A DNA stretch of 64,000 bases from Lagopus muta (lineage: Eukaryota; Chordata; Aves; Galliformes; Phasianidae). The position numbers and the translations under genes were made by a program. Location of the stretch: NCBI RefSeq assembly GCF_023343835.1, contig NC_064439.1, positions 29,365,933 to 29,429,932 of the forward strand. The letters run 5' to 3'. The notes under the pieces were generated by a model. That model was not told the origin of the DNA and did no database searches. It saw only the letters and a list, made by a program, of their open reading frames with translations. Shown here in pieces: positions 48,352 through 61,358 of this stretch (within the stretch, counting starts at the first letter, position 1; each line of letters opens with the position of its first letter).

Positions 48352-50728
48352 CTAAAGTTTTGTATAGCAATAGTTCAGCTAAAGCTATGACTAGCTCACA
48401 TGTTTAAAGTTAAGCATGCACTTATTTAATTTGCTGGCTAAGAGCCTAAAAATTACAGTAGTTGCTACCTGAACACCTTACCTACTGCTGCTCTGTGAAC
48501 TGCCTGCCCTTTTCTGTGGTCGAGATCTTTCCCCTCCCTATGCACAAAGCCAAACCATCCTCTAGAGCAGCTGGGTGACACAGGCTGCCTCACCCGGTCA
48601 GTTAGCTGCCTCTAGACAGGCCACCAGGCCTAATTGACCTGTTCCTGTCTCTGAATGAGGATACCCAAAGACTCCTTATTGCAGTAGAAATTATATATGT
48701 CACTGACACATCTCTGGTTCCTACCCCCTCCATGAGCACTTCTCAATTAACGCTAAGGTTTTTGTTTCATGGATTTTTCCCATTCTCTTTTTCTTTTAAT
48801 GGTCTGCTTTGCTAGAGCAAAGTACTTATCGTCTTGTTAGAACCACTTTCTCTAACAAGGAAAAAGAGTTCCCTCTAGCCACTAGCTTCTGTAACAGCAC
48901 CCATGCTGTCTCCAGGCAACACTTTCCTTTAAATGTAGGTTTATGTTTATGCAGTAGTAAAACTGTAATCTGAACATCAGTGACAAGTCTACTGAATAGC
49001 TATTTAGCTTCTAAATTGTTATATTGTTTTTTTCAGTGGGAAGGAAAAGCAAATGTATCTGGGAGAAGAGAGAATGCCATCTTGAGAGAAAAATTACCAG
49101 CCGTAATAATAAAGTGAAAATGTTTGGAATAATTTAGGATAAAACCATTCAAAAATACTTTTCAGCTTTTGGGGAAAAGCCAATGTAGTCAAATATGCCT
49201 GGGAAAAAATATCCTAAGATCAGAGCAAGAAATAATTAGCTTGTAACAGAATTCAAAGAATCCTCAATTTAGTTTCCCAAATAGACTTGGGATTTGAAAA
49301 TATTTTTATTTCATTTCTGTTTGTTTTATATGTATCCCAAGGTACTAACTTCTGGTGTAAAGTCTCACTTAAAATCACCCTTCCTAGGCTTATTTGGTGT
49401 TCAATGCGCTCTTTAGTCCACTTGGAGTATTAGAACAGACTAGAAAAAGTAGATCAACATTCCAAGTAAAAATGATGCTGAAATATATACGAACTCTGCC
49501 AAACCAGTATGGCTATAAAAAAATCTCTATCAAGTGGTTGAAGCAGACATGGTGTAGACACCTCACAAACAAATCAGTGACCATGTTCAAGCAATACTCA
49601 GCTGAAGAATCTATCCATAAACCACTATTCAAAAATATTGAGGAAATGAGGGTGGAATAAGTGATATCAATATGGGAGTGTGGGAGGTAGAGCAGAGGAA
49701 AAAAATCAAATGGATGCAATATTGAAACAATAATACCAAAGTGAAGTGAAAACTAGAATAATATACAAAAGTGAAGTAAGGGATCATGAAAAATATCACT
49801 GTGAGAGCCTGAGAAAAAGGCTAGAGAGAGGAAAAACAGAAATGATTGCTGTAATAAGGAAAAGCAGAAGAGAAATCAAATCTGACGTTAATTCTAAGAT
49901 TGCATAGGACTTTTTGTAACTGTGGAAAGATATACTGTGCTGTGGGTTGCATACTGCTTTCAGTATGTGCCTCATGTTTTTGAAAGTTGACTACGATTTA
50001 TTATATCATATGATTAAACCAAATAAGTGAATGTGAGAAAGGAGAATTAACTGTCAGGACAGTGGAAAATGTGCATCAGTATTTGTCAGCATATTGATCT
50101 AATATTCATTTTCCACAGGAATTAGATTTAATTAAAAAAAAAAAATCTACATTGGCTTGTAATCTCTGCTAGAAACCCCATGCTGCTCATAGATGCATCC
50201 AAGCTGTCTATCTGCACTCCCACTTGGGTCTGATGCTATCCCTAGTCTCAGATGCCCGGCTTGAGAGTCTCTAGCAGATTTAACAGGGACCATGTTGCCA
50301 ATGGTGCTTTCATTAATAATTTTTTAGAGGTTTAGGGTTTATTTAAGAGTAATTTTTTTGTATCAAAGTGATAACTGACACAGTGGGTGCTGAGCGGTGC
50401 CATGCAATTACCTCTGGTGCTCCAGTGCAGGGTCCCCCAAGGCTCTTTGGGGAGATATTCTTTCTTCTCTGCTGAGATGTAGCCAGGGCTGTGGTGGAAG
50501 AGAGAGGGTTTTTGTCAGTGCACAGCAGGTCTGCACTGCCAGTGCACACATTTGCATTTGCTGGCAAACAGATAAAGACTAAGTGTATCAAATACTGGCT
50601 GAGTTATTTTTAAAAGTATCATTATATTTCTTACAAAATTTGTTTGAAGAATACTGTAAATTGATAACTGCTGGATACTACGATGATCCATCCACTGCAA
50701 TATCATATTGTGTTTGGTTTCTTTCAAT
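48352..50728. other. Unique non-coding DNA
   Basis: No gene is seen. Open frames are 88 codons or fewer and unrecognised, and an A12 run lies at 50134-50145. Nothing repetitive was identified until the CR1 fragment at 50729. Confidence 0.55.
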
Positions 50729-50782
50729 ACATAGAATCTTCCTTGGGTTGGAAGGGGCTCCAAGGATCATCAAGTTCCAGAC
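50729..50782 (-). mobile_element. CR1: Very short CR1 3'-end fragment
   Basis: ACATAGAATCTTCCTTGGGT followed by TGGAAGGGGCTCCAAGGATC and ATCAAGTTCCA is the reverse complement of a CR1 3' end, with the tail at the left. Only about 55 bp remain. The right end merges into unrelated sequence. Confidence 0.75.
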
Positions 50783-50969
50783 AGGTGATCTCAATCTTCA
50801 GTCCGGCCCAATTAAATTTTTCTTATACTTTTAAGCTTCTAAGACATATTTCTGTAACTGACACAAGTATTTACCACTGAGAATTAACAAACTTGCTTTA
50901 AGAGTTAGTTAGTTTATTACCAATCATGTTAATACAAGAGTATCTTTCAGAAATATGACTAACTGACTT

Positions 50970-51122
50970 GTGGATGACTCTACCCTGCAGGTGTTCAAGG
51001 CCAGGCTGGTTGGGGCTTTGAGCAACCTGGTCTAGAGGGAGGTGTCCCTGTCTGTAGCAGGGAGGTTGGAATTAGATGATCCTAAAGGTCCCTTTAACCC
51101 AAACCATTCTATGATTCTATAA
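50970..51122 (+). mobile_element. CR1: CR1 LINE 3'-end fragment
   Basis: GTGGATGACTCTACCCTGCA .. GTTCAAGGCCAGGCTGGTTG .. GAGCAACCTGGTCTAGAGGG .. GAATTAGATGATCCTAAAGG and an ATTCTATGATTCTATAAT tail mark a plus-strand CR1 end of about 150 bp. It is the least diverged of the CR1 ends here and keeps a clean two-unit tail. It faces the minus-strand fragment at 50729-50782 head to head across about 190 bp. Confidence 0.92.
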
Positions 51123-54100
51123 TCTTACTTGAATATATATTTGCCACAAACAGTATATGAGCAGATGATACATTTCGAAATACTTATAAAAATTAGAATA
51201 ATTTCTGATAAATATGTGCACAATGTGAGGATGAAAAAATTATCATGAAAATAAGCCATTCATTTAATACGTTTTATTCATGCACTGAGTGTTATTAAAT
51301 GCCTATCAGATGTAGTAGTGTATTCAATAACACTATCTTCTTAAGAAAAAGCCCTGTCAGTACAAATGGGCTAAATCTTCACTAGATCTTGTGGCATAAA
51401 CTTGTTAGTAAATGAATGACCAACTCTACTTCTTCCAAGGACATGTGTGTGTTTTTAGAGGACTTTTCTTTTTTTTTTTTTGGAATATATTTCAGACTAT
51501 GTATTTTGAGAGAAGTGGACAGAAGACCAAAACAATGTTAGTAAATTAAGTGAGAGAAATGTAGTTTATGGAAGAAAATATCTGCTTTATCTATTAAACC
51601 ACCAATCAGTCCACAAATGCTATTTCATTTGAGCAAAGACTTTTTCTGTGACATTTGTTTAAATGTTTTCACAAAATGCATTTAAATGGGATGCAAATAA
51701 AGTCATATTAATATTTCATTATAAGATAGGAAAAACACAGAATGGAAATACAGAAAGTAAAACTTTTTTTAAAAAGCTATCTAAATCTGTTTGAAAAACC
51801 ATTTTAATCCCTATTATTTGTATCACAGTAGCGTCACTCAAGCCTCCTAAACTCTTGATAGAGATTTGAATTTGATAATAATAAAATGCAGTTAAAATTA
51901 AGCCTTTTTAAATATTTGGTATTTGATATGGTTATACCATAATTTCTGTCCAGGACAAGCATGTTCTTTCAAGAGAGACTACCGTAGCACAGGTCTCTCT
52001 GCTGGAACACTTAACTCGTATGATCTCTACCACTAAAATTGGACACAAATGCTGGTCTGATTCACAAGAGACAGCTCCAGTATTCATTATTTTATAAAGT
52101 GGAATACAAACGATACCTTCAGATGAGCAGCAAAATTTCAGTCATAGCAGATTCCAATAAATACCTCCCCCTTTTATGTGCAAGGTTCAAAGCTTTGCAA
52201 GTCTGGAAAGCTCAATAGAGTTTGTAGAGTTAGCCAGGTTCAATTCATTAGGACACAACTTAACTGGCAGCTTGTAAAATAAACTCTGTCACCCACCTCT
52301 TCCACCTTCTTCAAAAAACATAACGCAGCCCTGACAGAAAGCTGATAACCATGCAGAAGAAAACCTGGAATCTGCAGACAAGGATTTTACTATGTGCTGA
52401 GTCTGGAAAGTGGAAGGAAAATAATGTAGTGTTGTCCCCTACTCACAGAACTTCAGGAAGAAAATCATCCAACAGAGTAGGAAATGTATTCATGACCTCC
52501 AGATTCTCACTAACGCAGGGGCAGGCAGTGTCTTATCAATCACAAGAATTACAGAATTGCTTATAAAGAGTTATTCCATACAGAAAGGAAAGATTCATTG
52601 TATAGCTGCTTCCATCCATCCCTCCCTAAGGACACACACTCCTGAGATAATTTTCCTCTTGCATTTCAGACTATTTAAAAGTTAATTCATAATTTCATTT
52701 TACAGACTTCCATCTGCTAACTGAAGTTAGTGAAGCTCTTCCAGAATGACAGTTGAAAGACATAAATCATTGTGTCATACATAAACATTGCCCTAGACAA
52801 ACCCAACCTATTAACATACAGAAGAGGAGTTCCCAGAAGAGATACATGCAGGAATTTGGAGTTCCTTCCCTCATTATTTTTTTTTTTTGGTCAAAAGCAT
52901 CACAAAATAAGATGTCAGGTACCACACAGGATTATTGTTATTCACTGTCATGCACACACATATATGCAGTACTTATTGTGCAGTGTGTATTTGTAAATGT
53001 GTGTGAATGAAATTATGTTAGAAAGACAGACCATTTAATTCTCTGTCAGCGAATAGCGTGTTGCTAGTTTTCGCCCATCACTTACACTTGCAGATCCCCT
53101 AGGGTTTACTGCAATTATCCACAGAACAGTTTAATAGTAAATATTTCTACCACTGGTTAATTCCCTTTCTCAGAAGTTTCTGAAAACAAATGCTACAGTA
53201 ACAAGAATAAATCTTATGATACTTATCACTGTTATTACTGTTTAACAATGTAAATAAAGACTGCCAACTTTCTAATAGACATATCTATCACTTTCCTACC
53301 ACATTCTGATTTTTGTGTGAGAATTTCCTTTCATTTTATAAAACCTTTCTAAAGTTTTGTTTCTGTTGTTTGCTTGCTTTGTTTTATGCTCTTATTTGGC
53401 AACTCTCTCCCTAGAAGTGATTTCCAGTAGTAATGCATTTCTTCAAAATACTGACTTAATACTTGGAGTAAGCTTTAGGATTTGGATCTACCTTGAGAAA
53501 ACCATGCATTATAAAGGAGGAGCACTTTGGCTCTTCACAGTATCAAAACCACATTTGCATGCCATTCCCCTAATCCTGCTAACACAAAATGCAGTGCTGG
53601 TGAAGCAGAATAGTTTCTACTTTTCTGTGCAAAATTTATACAAACGTGTCCAGAGCAGAGCTGAGGGTTTCTGAGGCTCATGAACTGCATGGTATGGTCT
53701 AAACTAAATGCAAGGACTAAGACAGGGCTAAGACACAGATGTACATTTCAACACCAGAGTTGCCTGAATAATATGTATAGGGCAGGCAGAGGGAAAGCAG
53801 AAATGGAAGGAGGGAGACCCAGATCCTTTTGTGTTTTGCTTTTTATTTTTATTTTTTCCCCAGGTATTAGCCCTTTGCATCTAAAAAAGAATTGCTCTTT
53901 GTCCTAAAATATATTGCGAAGAAAAGACTGGAGAAAAAGGTCCAGAAGATATGAATTCTCTCTATTGATACTGATTCCCCAATTCCAAAATTCCTTCTAA
54001 GATCAAAACCTTGTATCAGTTAGAATGGAGTAGCTCAGCTTCTTACAGGAGCTGGTTCAATATGCTAGTATTCCCATTACACCATTTTCCATGTGTAAGT

Positions 54101-57100
54101 TAGTCCTGTACACCTTTGTCAGAATTTGAAACTAGAGCTGCTAGAAACAAACAGAAAAGGGTGTTTTATTCTATGGAATGCCACAGAATTACTCTCAAAA
54201 GACATGTTTTTTGGCTGTTAGGGTGGTTACCCATCTGGTTATACTTTTAAAGAAAAATGATGATTGAATATTCCTTCTTATGTGAAACAGAATTGCTAAT
54301 TCAGAAATATCAAAGTGATCTGGTTTTTGTTCTGTCACAGCCTGGCGTTCAGGTTAGTCTATTAAACTACTTCAGCACTTTATTTCACCTACTCTGACTC
54401 TGCTGTTCTTTAGCCAGCCTTTGATACAGCAATCCTGACTTATGCTCTTTGCAGTCTTCTCAGATGGCCATAGTGCAAAAATCCACTTAGCATTTAAACT
54501 TTAGGCTTAAGGAATGAGCTTTAATGGTCTCGTCCTGCAGAAAGTGTATTTACTGGACTTGTTAATTGTCAGAACCAAAACTGTCAACAGTCTCACCTGT
54601 CCATGGATCCAGGGACCACTTTCCCTTTGGCAAGTCTGCAGTTCTGGCACAATATCATTTACAGTTTCATCTTTGCATCTTCTCATCTCTTACAACAGGT
54701 AATTGCCCAGAGAGATCATTCTCCTATTTAGTTCCACATGATCACGTTCTTCTCATTTTCTAAGAGTTTTATTTCATCTTGCTTTGTTTTTTCCCTTCTA
54801 CAGTGAAATTTTGCCCCTTGTTATCATATTTATATGAGACTTTATGTATTGCATTCTCAAAGAAAAGTGAAGGAATATTGCCACATTTATAAAGACTGAG
54901 CAACATCTTGCTATGTCAGAGATACTCCAGAGAGGAGGTACCTGGATAAAAGTAACTGCTGAAAGTGACTGGGATGCTAGACTGAGTTCTGTAGTAGTGG
55001 CTGACATCTGTTCGCCACCCAGAGTCTGGGAAATCCCTGCCAACTCACCATTCAGCTTTTAGCTGAAAACTGATTTACCCTTGAGTTTTATAAATAATCT
55101 TGCATGAAATGCTTGTTTTGAACAATGTGGTTTGGATTAAAGATGCCTGTTCATTGTCATTCCTTTGAACCACCACCTACTCTGATATGAGTGTTTTGCA
55201 TAGTCATTAATATATGCCTGAGAATCATTTTGCAAATGTGAATCACTTCATGAAAGATGATTTATCATTTTTCTGAGATGTGCTGTTATTGATTATCCTG
55301 TTGAGATTTGTTCCAGAGACTTCTGGAAACTGCACTGACAGCACCATGATCTTGGCGAGTCCATGGACAGGACCTTCATAAACTAAAGGAAGCAGAAAAG
55401 AGGTAAATAATCATGGCACAAACCTTTTGCCACCTGGGCTCAGCAGCCTCTAGAGACCTCGGCACTCAGAGGGTGTGTGAAGATGTGTGTTACTGTGGGG
55501 GACAGCCTTTCCCTCTCCCCACAAGTCTGGGGAGCACCCCTAGCCAACCCTGCAATTAGCCATCCAGGAGTCTAGCAAATGCTTTCCCATCATATTCCCT
55601 CTCATCCCAAGAGCAATGTGAAGCAGCTTTGCATCACCTAAATAAAAGCTTTGCTACCCTCACACCTACATCACACACAAACTCTCATCAAACCTGCAGT
55701 CATATTTCTTGGCATGACCTATTGCTTGACTCAGTCTGGGTGATCAGTGCCCATTTGCCCCTTTAAGAAAGGTGGAAAAAAAATGCAGGAAGTTTTTCAA
55801 AGATTTTTCGATCACAGCAGAGTTCAGTCTCTGGTGAGAGGACACATGGGACAAGTGCAGAGCAAGATGCCTTGCCATGATCACTCTGCACTTGTGTGTA
55901 ATTTTTCTCCACCAGTGACAATGAACTATCAGAACAGAATCCAGCAGAACACGTTAAGCCAAGATTCTTAGCACCAGACAGAATTCACGGATGTGAATAT
56001 CAAATGAAAAAGTAATGTAATTTATTACAACTCTAGAAATAATAATAATAAAATAAAATAATTTAAAAAAACAAACAAGAAGATAAAATCAATCAAATTT
56101 TCAGTTCCTCAAATGGTCTTTTCTTAGCATCCCCCTCTGTTTCAGGCTAAGCCAAATTCATGCTATCAGGATGCTGCTATAGGGAGCTCCTGTCTGGGAT
56201 GTCTGAACCATTAAATCTGAAGGACCAGTTGAAGAATCTGTACCTGTATTACAATGTGGAACAGACTTCTTTCCTGGTTTTATAGCTATATATTTATTTA
56301 TTTATTTTTCTCCACTGAAAGAAAACTTAGAGGAAGGCTGTTTTCATTGCATTCCTCTCTGTTAGTGTAATTGAAACATCTTGTAAAGCAACCATCTTGG
56401 ATCAAAATATAAAAGATACCAACTTTGTCTACAAGTACAAAAGCTATATTCTAACTCCCATCAGATGATCTACCTGAAACACAAATGGACAGTGGTGGCA
56501 GGAAAGGCTTCTGATAACTTTGCACTAATGTTTAAAGTAAGGAGATAACATATACTAATCAGACTTTTGGAAAATTCGTTAACATTGCTGGTTTCATACA
56601 TCATATGAATTTTTCAGCCTAATTGTGGCATGCAGAAACAGAATTCTGTTGTGAGTGAGACTACTTCACAATATCTGACCTGGAAGATTTTTTGTGAAAA
56701 GAATACAGAATTATTCATGAAAAATTGTACTGCCTCGCATAGCCATGCTGAGCCCATTCATACCTACCTCAGCTATGAATGAGGCCCATTCAGTTGAACA
56801 TATGAAGGATTTGCAGGGTTCAGATTCCAAGTCTGACACAATTAATAGTGTTTATAAGTTCAAGAATGTTGCTGTTAGGACAGAGTGTATTCAAGACAAG
56901 TGATCATATTTCATAGCACACTTAATGGGTGAAGAGGCACTTGACATAAGACACTCTTATTTTCATAATCCAAAATTGTTTTGTTGTTTAGGAAGGTTTA
57001 CATTTTCTCCAGCCACTTTCCCTTCCTTTTTCTACTGGTTTCATACATAACATAAGTTTTATTTTCTTGCTATTCCACTGCGTTTCCTTCTGGAAGATGT

Positions 57101-58066
57101 AAACAAACAAAAAAAATCTTTTTGTTTGAGTATCAACAGAACTGAGTTTCAAGAAGCTTTTATATTTAATGGACCTGCAGTTGCATGAAAGGAGACTGCA
57201 GTGTCATGAAACGAGTAACAGCAACACTTTCTGTTGCAGATAAAAATAGGAAGATTCCAAGCTGAGAGGGGTTCATAAAAATAATGGATCTCTAAATAAA
57301 AAATAAATAAAGAGGCATTGGAAAAATATCTATTTAGGGAACATTGAATTTGGTAAATGTAATTCTTCAGTCAAAATAACAGGGGCATTGACATTTTTGT
57401 TTGCTCTCAGTATTATTTCCCCCCCATATGGCTATGCAGCTATGGTAGGACCACTTTGGTAGTAATATACTGATTTCTGTTTTCAGAACTAGGAAATACT
57501 GATAAATCTGTGCAAAAAACACAGGCTCTACTTGTAGGAGAGCATCAAGTTGCATTGATGCCCAACTGATTTAACATTAGCTCACATAGACGTTTCCTTA
57601 AACAAAGGGGCACAATAAGGAGGAAAATACACATCCTGAAGGAGATACCTTTCAATAAAATGTGTCTATAAATCAGCAGAGTGGACGCATAATCATTTTG
57701 GTTTTGGCCACAAATTAGACAGAAGTGTTATCTCAATTACAAGAAAGCATACAGGTGTGAGTGATGTGAAAACCAGGAGAAAACCAGGCTCCTGCTTGAG
57801 GCCCTCGTGGTGATCAAGATAGGCTATGGACACTCTTAAGAAAACAGGCTGGACCCAAACCAATGTGAATGAAAGACTCGAACTGCAAATAGTCCCTCGC
57901 AGATACAAAAATAGCTTTAAAGGAACTGAGGCAGCTGCAGAGCCCTGAGCTTACAGTGGGAATGAAGCTGTCCCTGCCCGATGAGTAACACACACAGTGA
58001 GTCGCACACTGTCCAGGTGGTGGGCCTGACTTGAGCTTTTGCCATTTGTCAGCATTTAACATTGAG
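51123..58066. other. Unique AT-rich non-coding DNA
   Basis: No gene is seen over almost 7 kb. Simple repeats include T13 at 51469-51481, T12 at 52877-52888, AAT/AAAAT runs at about 56038-56065 and a (TTTA)3-4 run at about 56292-56307. A 9-bp inverted repeat (AGTGTTATT 51288-51296 / AATAACACT 51326-51334) is within chance expectation. Open frames reach 105 codons (53357-53674) and are unrecognised. Confidence 0.55.
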
Positions 58067-58130
58067 CAACAACAACCAAAAAAAAAAACAAATACAAAAA
58101 AACAACACCAACCAACAATAACAACAAAAA
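58067..58130. repeat. CAA/A-rich low-complexity tract
   Basis: CAACAACAACC, an A11 run and several ACAA/CCAA units, with almost no G or T over about 60 bp. It directly precedes the motif-dense block at 58160-58590. Confidence 0.85.
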
Positions 58131-58159
58131 GCCTGTCTTCCTTAACAAGGAGTTCCTTT

Positions 58160-58590
58160 CAGCTGGTTATTAATTAGAGAAAGCAAATGCTGGATCTGCA
58201 GCCCTCTGCAGAGCTGCTCACAGGGGAAAGTACAAAGCGAGGACCTGCTGTGGGGCAAGCTGATGACTCACTTTTAATATCGGGTTGAGCCTGGCTCTCA
58301 AATGTTGCCAAGTTAACTCTGCAGGGATCCCCACTTCAGCCCACTCAAATTTCCTAATAACAGCGCTGCATTTCAGCAGGCTTTGCTGCGGCAAGGCGCT
58401 TTGATTTGTAAACAGAGGCAGTCTAGGAAATAATGTGCTAGCGCAGTTAGACATGTAATGTCATAAGAAAACAAAGTGTAATGGGAGCACTGCCATTAAG
58501 CGGCCAGGGGATTTTGCTCACATTTGAACATGACAGCGATTAATAAGAGATAATTTTTAATGGTACTTTAAAATTCTACCCGTGCCCTCT
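58160..58590. promoter_or_regulatory. Candidate conserved non-coding element / enhancer
   Basis: This block contrasts with its surroundings in being less repetitive, relatively CpG-retaining (about ten CpGs) and dense in well-formed motifs. They are TTATTAATTAG (58168-58177, homeodomain), GCTGATGACTCA (58259-58270, AP-1/Maf), CTTTGAT (58399-58405, TCF/LEF), TGTAAACA (58407-58414, forkhead), AACAAAG (58470-58476, Sox/TCF), GATTAATAAG (58538-58547, homeodomain) and AGATAA (58548-58553, GATA). The minus strand has a 78-codon frame (58218-58454) that does not look like a protein. Function is inferred from motif content only; conservation cannot be tested here. Confidence 0.3.
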
Positions 58591-61224
58591 ATAGTCCCAG
58601 AAGGGGACTCTGCAACATATAAAGAGGAAAAGATTGCTGGTAAAGGTATGCTCACAGAAGCATGCATTTTAAAAAGGTTTAATTTGTACTCAGTGCACCA
58701 AACAGTGTTTTATTCAAAATAGAGTGAATGCTCCTGAGTTCTGACATTGGGACTTAAACCTTTGGGCTTGCTGGAATACATTTACATGTTCTTTAGACAT
58801 TGACTTGAAGCCCTCTTGTCTCAGCATGGTGAAATTTGGGATGCACAGAAACATGCCAGAGCACTGAGTCACTTCTGGCAGATTTGCATCTCATTCTGCC
58901 CTAGCATAAACTGCAACTTGCATGCTGTTGCCCCACAGTTCAAAAGATGCATAATTATTGTCCTGGCCACGTGACTGAGAATATACTGCTAAGTAAACTC
59001 CACGTTAGTCTTCCTGCTTGAGGACAAACCCATTTCTGTTCAGTCATACAAAGCTTTTAAGAAAAGAGATGTCTGTATGGTTGTAAGACTTCACCACCAA
59101 ACTGATTGAAAATCCAGCAGTGCATCCTGAAATGTTAAACAACTCTGTGAAAGAGGTTAACCCACCACTTTTCCCCTTTAACCATGTGAGCAAAGCTTCA
59201 ACTTGAGCTGTGGCTAGCAATCTTCATCCCATCCTGTGCCTGGCACTCTTTCAGCATTACAGCCATGTACCTTGCCTGTATACGTAGCTTAATGTGCAGC
59301 AGATATAAGTCCTGAGGTAGTAGTAGTAAATTTTTTTTTCCTCTCACTAAATCACTTTTGCTTCCACTGAGTGGCCACAGAAAGGAAGAAAAACCCAGCC
59401 AAGGAATATATAGAAATCCAAAATCAGACAAAAAGGGAAAAATTCCCAACAGATTTATGCCTTTACACCCACCTAATCTCTCCCAGTTAGCCAACAAAAT
59501 GAGACAGTAAGCATACACTGCACACAATGCACTTCTGTTTTGTGTCTGATCGGTGGATTGCCAAATCCTTGTGCTCCTTAGTCCATGGCAGGTGACTTCT
59601 CTAGTGGAGATATTCTGGTGCTATCAAATGCTCACCTCCTGCCACCCTTGTAAATTCTCTGTTTTGATGTACTGCTCATCAAAATGATGTGGTTTCCTAA
59701 TGACAAGATATTCCATTTTTGCAAGTGAAAAGGAATTATCAGCAGGAATAGTTGGATAAATCTCATCAGTGCTACCAAGTCACTCATTAAATAAAACCTC
59801 TCTGTTTAGCATTCCCTTAAATACATCATTCAAATTCAAAGCAAATACTATTTTTAACTATTATTAATTAACCCTTGAGCTTCTCTCTGTCTCACTGCAG
59901 GTCTCAGCAGGCAATAACACAGTCACCACACACTCAATATATGCAATCTACAACCACTGTTACTTAGCATTTAAAAAGTGGTTTTCCATTAATACCATCT
60001 TCTCAGGAGCTTATACATTTATAAGAATAGTGAATCTATTAATCATTTACAATGATCTTAATGTCTTGGTTTTTCTTCAGTCCAAGACAGGTTTTTGGAT
60101 TGTTTTTGAGTGCTGCTTGGACAGAAAAAGTGCATTAAAATATGAACACTACTCCAGCTGTTTTGAGAAGTGTCAAAACAAGGAGCATATAAAAGACAGA
60201 TCTTTGGCTGGCCTAAAATACAATAATTCCAGTGAGGAAAGAGACACCAGTGAGCATTTAGTGCTCACTTTACACAGCCATAGACAAGCACAGAGACATT
60301 CTTACACATTTTACTTGTCATTTAGCAGCATTATCTATGTATGTCTGAAACAATGGTCATGAGATGTGAGGTTGTCAGGAAAAACTGATTTCCTTGACAT
60401 TACCCCAGTTTTTTTGTTTACTCCATAGTTATTATCAAGTACATGCACGTACAGCAGTGGAGAAGTGTTTGAAGAATGAAAAAGGCAAGAAACAATAGTG
60501 AAAGAGATTAAAGATCTTTAACTCTACTGGGCTTAGGATCTCTCAGATGGATTGATGACATTACACGTATAAGGCAGTTATTTTGGCATTCATTAGCTAG
60601 CAGCCTTCATGGAAGGATACAGCCACCAGTTGCATTAGAGAACACGAAATTAAAAAATGATGTATTCTCTGTAGCATTTTTAGTTCCTCACTTCCTGGAT
60701 GGCTGATGATTACTTCACGTCATGTTCCAGAATGGAGGACTTTCAAAACTTTCAAAAATTTTCAAAAGTTTTGTGTAAGCAATGTATAGAAATATGTATT
60801 TCTCTCATATGTAAAGAAAAACTCCAAGGATTTGATTAGGATTGTAGTGCAGGAAGCTCAGAATTCATCTCAAAGCTTATGTCTGCAGTTACAAAATAAG
60901 GCCACACATAGATTTTCCCCTATGTATATACATTTGGCATTATATCCACAACACTCAAAGCTATGCAGAAATAGTGATTTAATTATAATGAGCCATCACA
61001 CTTCTTGGCAGTACTAACTGTATCTGACCTTTGCATTCTCAGAGCATTAAGATGGCTGTCCTGAAGCATGTTCATTTTTTATTGGAGGAACATTTTTCCA
61101 CTAATACAGACACAGACAGAGATAGTATGGATTTACTCTACTCTATTCTGACTTGATGAGAAGATGCCAAAGGAAAGTTATTCATAGTCTTCACAGCAAC
61201 TAAACCTCGCAAAGGTGCAATAGA
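58591..61224. other. Unique non-coding DNA
   Basis: No gene is seen. Open frames of 110 (+, 60030-60362) and 109 (-, 59198-59527) codons are unrecognised and lack any domain. A 9-bp inverted repeat (CAAAACTTT / AAAGTTTTG) with an A/T-rich loop lies at 60744-60773. Confidence 0.5.
60744..60773. repeat. Low-complexity inverted repeat
   Basis: CAAAACTTT at 60744-60752 is matched by AAAGTTTTG at 60765-60773, with a 12-bp A/T-rich loop. It lies within a run of TTTCAAAA repeats, so slippage in low-complexity DNA explains it. Confidence 0.6.
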
Positions 61225-61249
61225 TTTTTTTTTTTTTTTTTTTTTTTTT
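61225..61249. repeat. Poly(T) tract, 25 bases
   Basis: An uninterrupted T25 run, first of a pair. Read on the minus strand it is a poly(A) of 25. Confidence 0.95.
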
Positions 61250-61336
61250 GCAGCCGAGACCAATCCCAATAGTAATAATGACAGTTTCTAATTTCAGTAT
61301 TTTGCATTTGCTAACTTCTCTGAAGACAGAACAAGG

Positions 61337-61358
61337 TTTTTTTTTTTTTTTTTTTTTT
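61337..61358. repeat. Poly(T) tract, 22 bases
   Basis: An uninterrupted T22 run, 87 bp after the T25 run. Together they create the lysine runs of a meaningless 160-codon minus-strand frame at 61178-61660. Confidence 0.95.
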
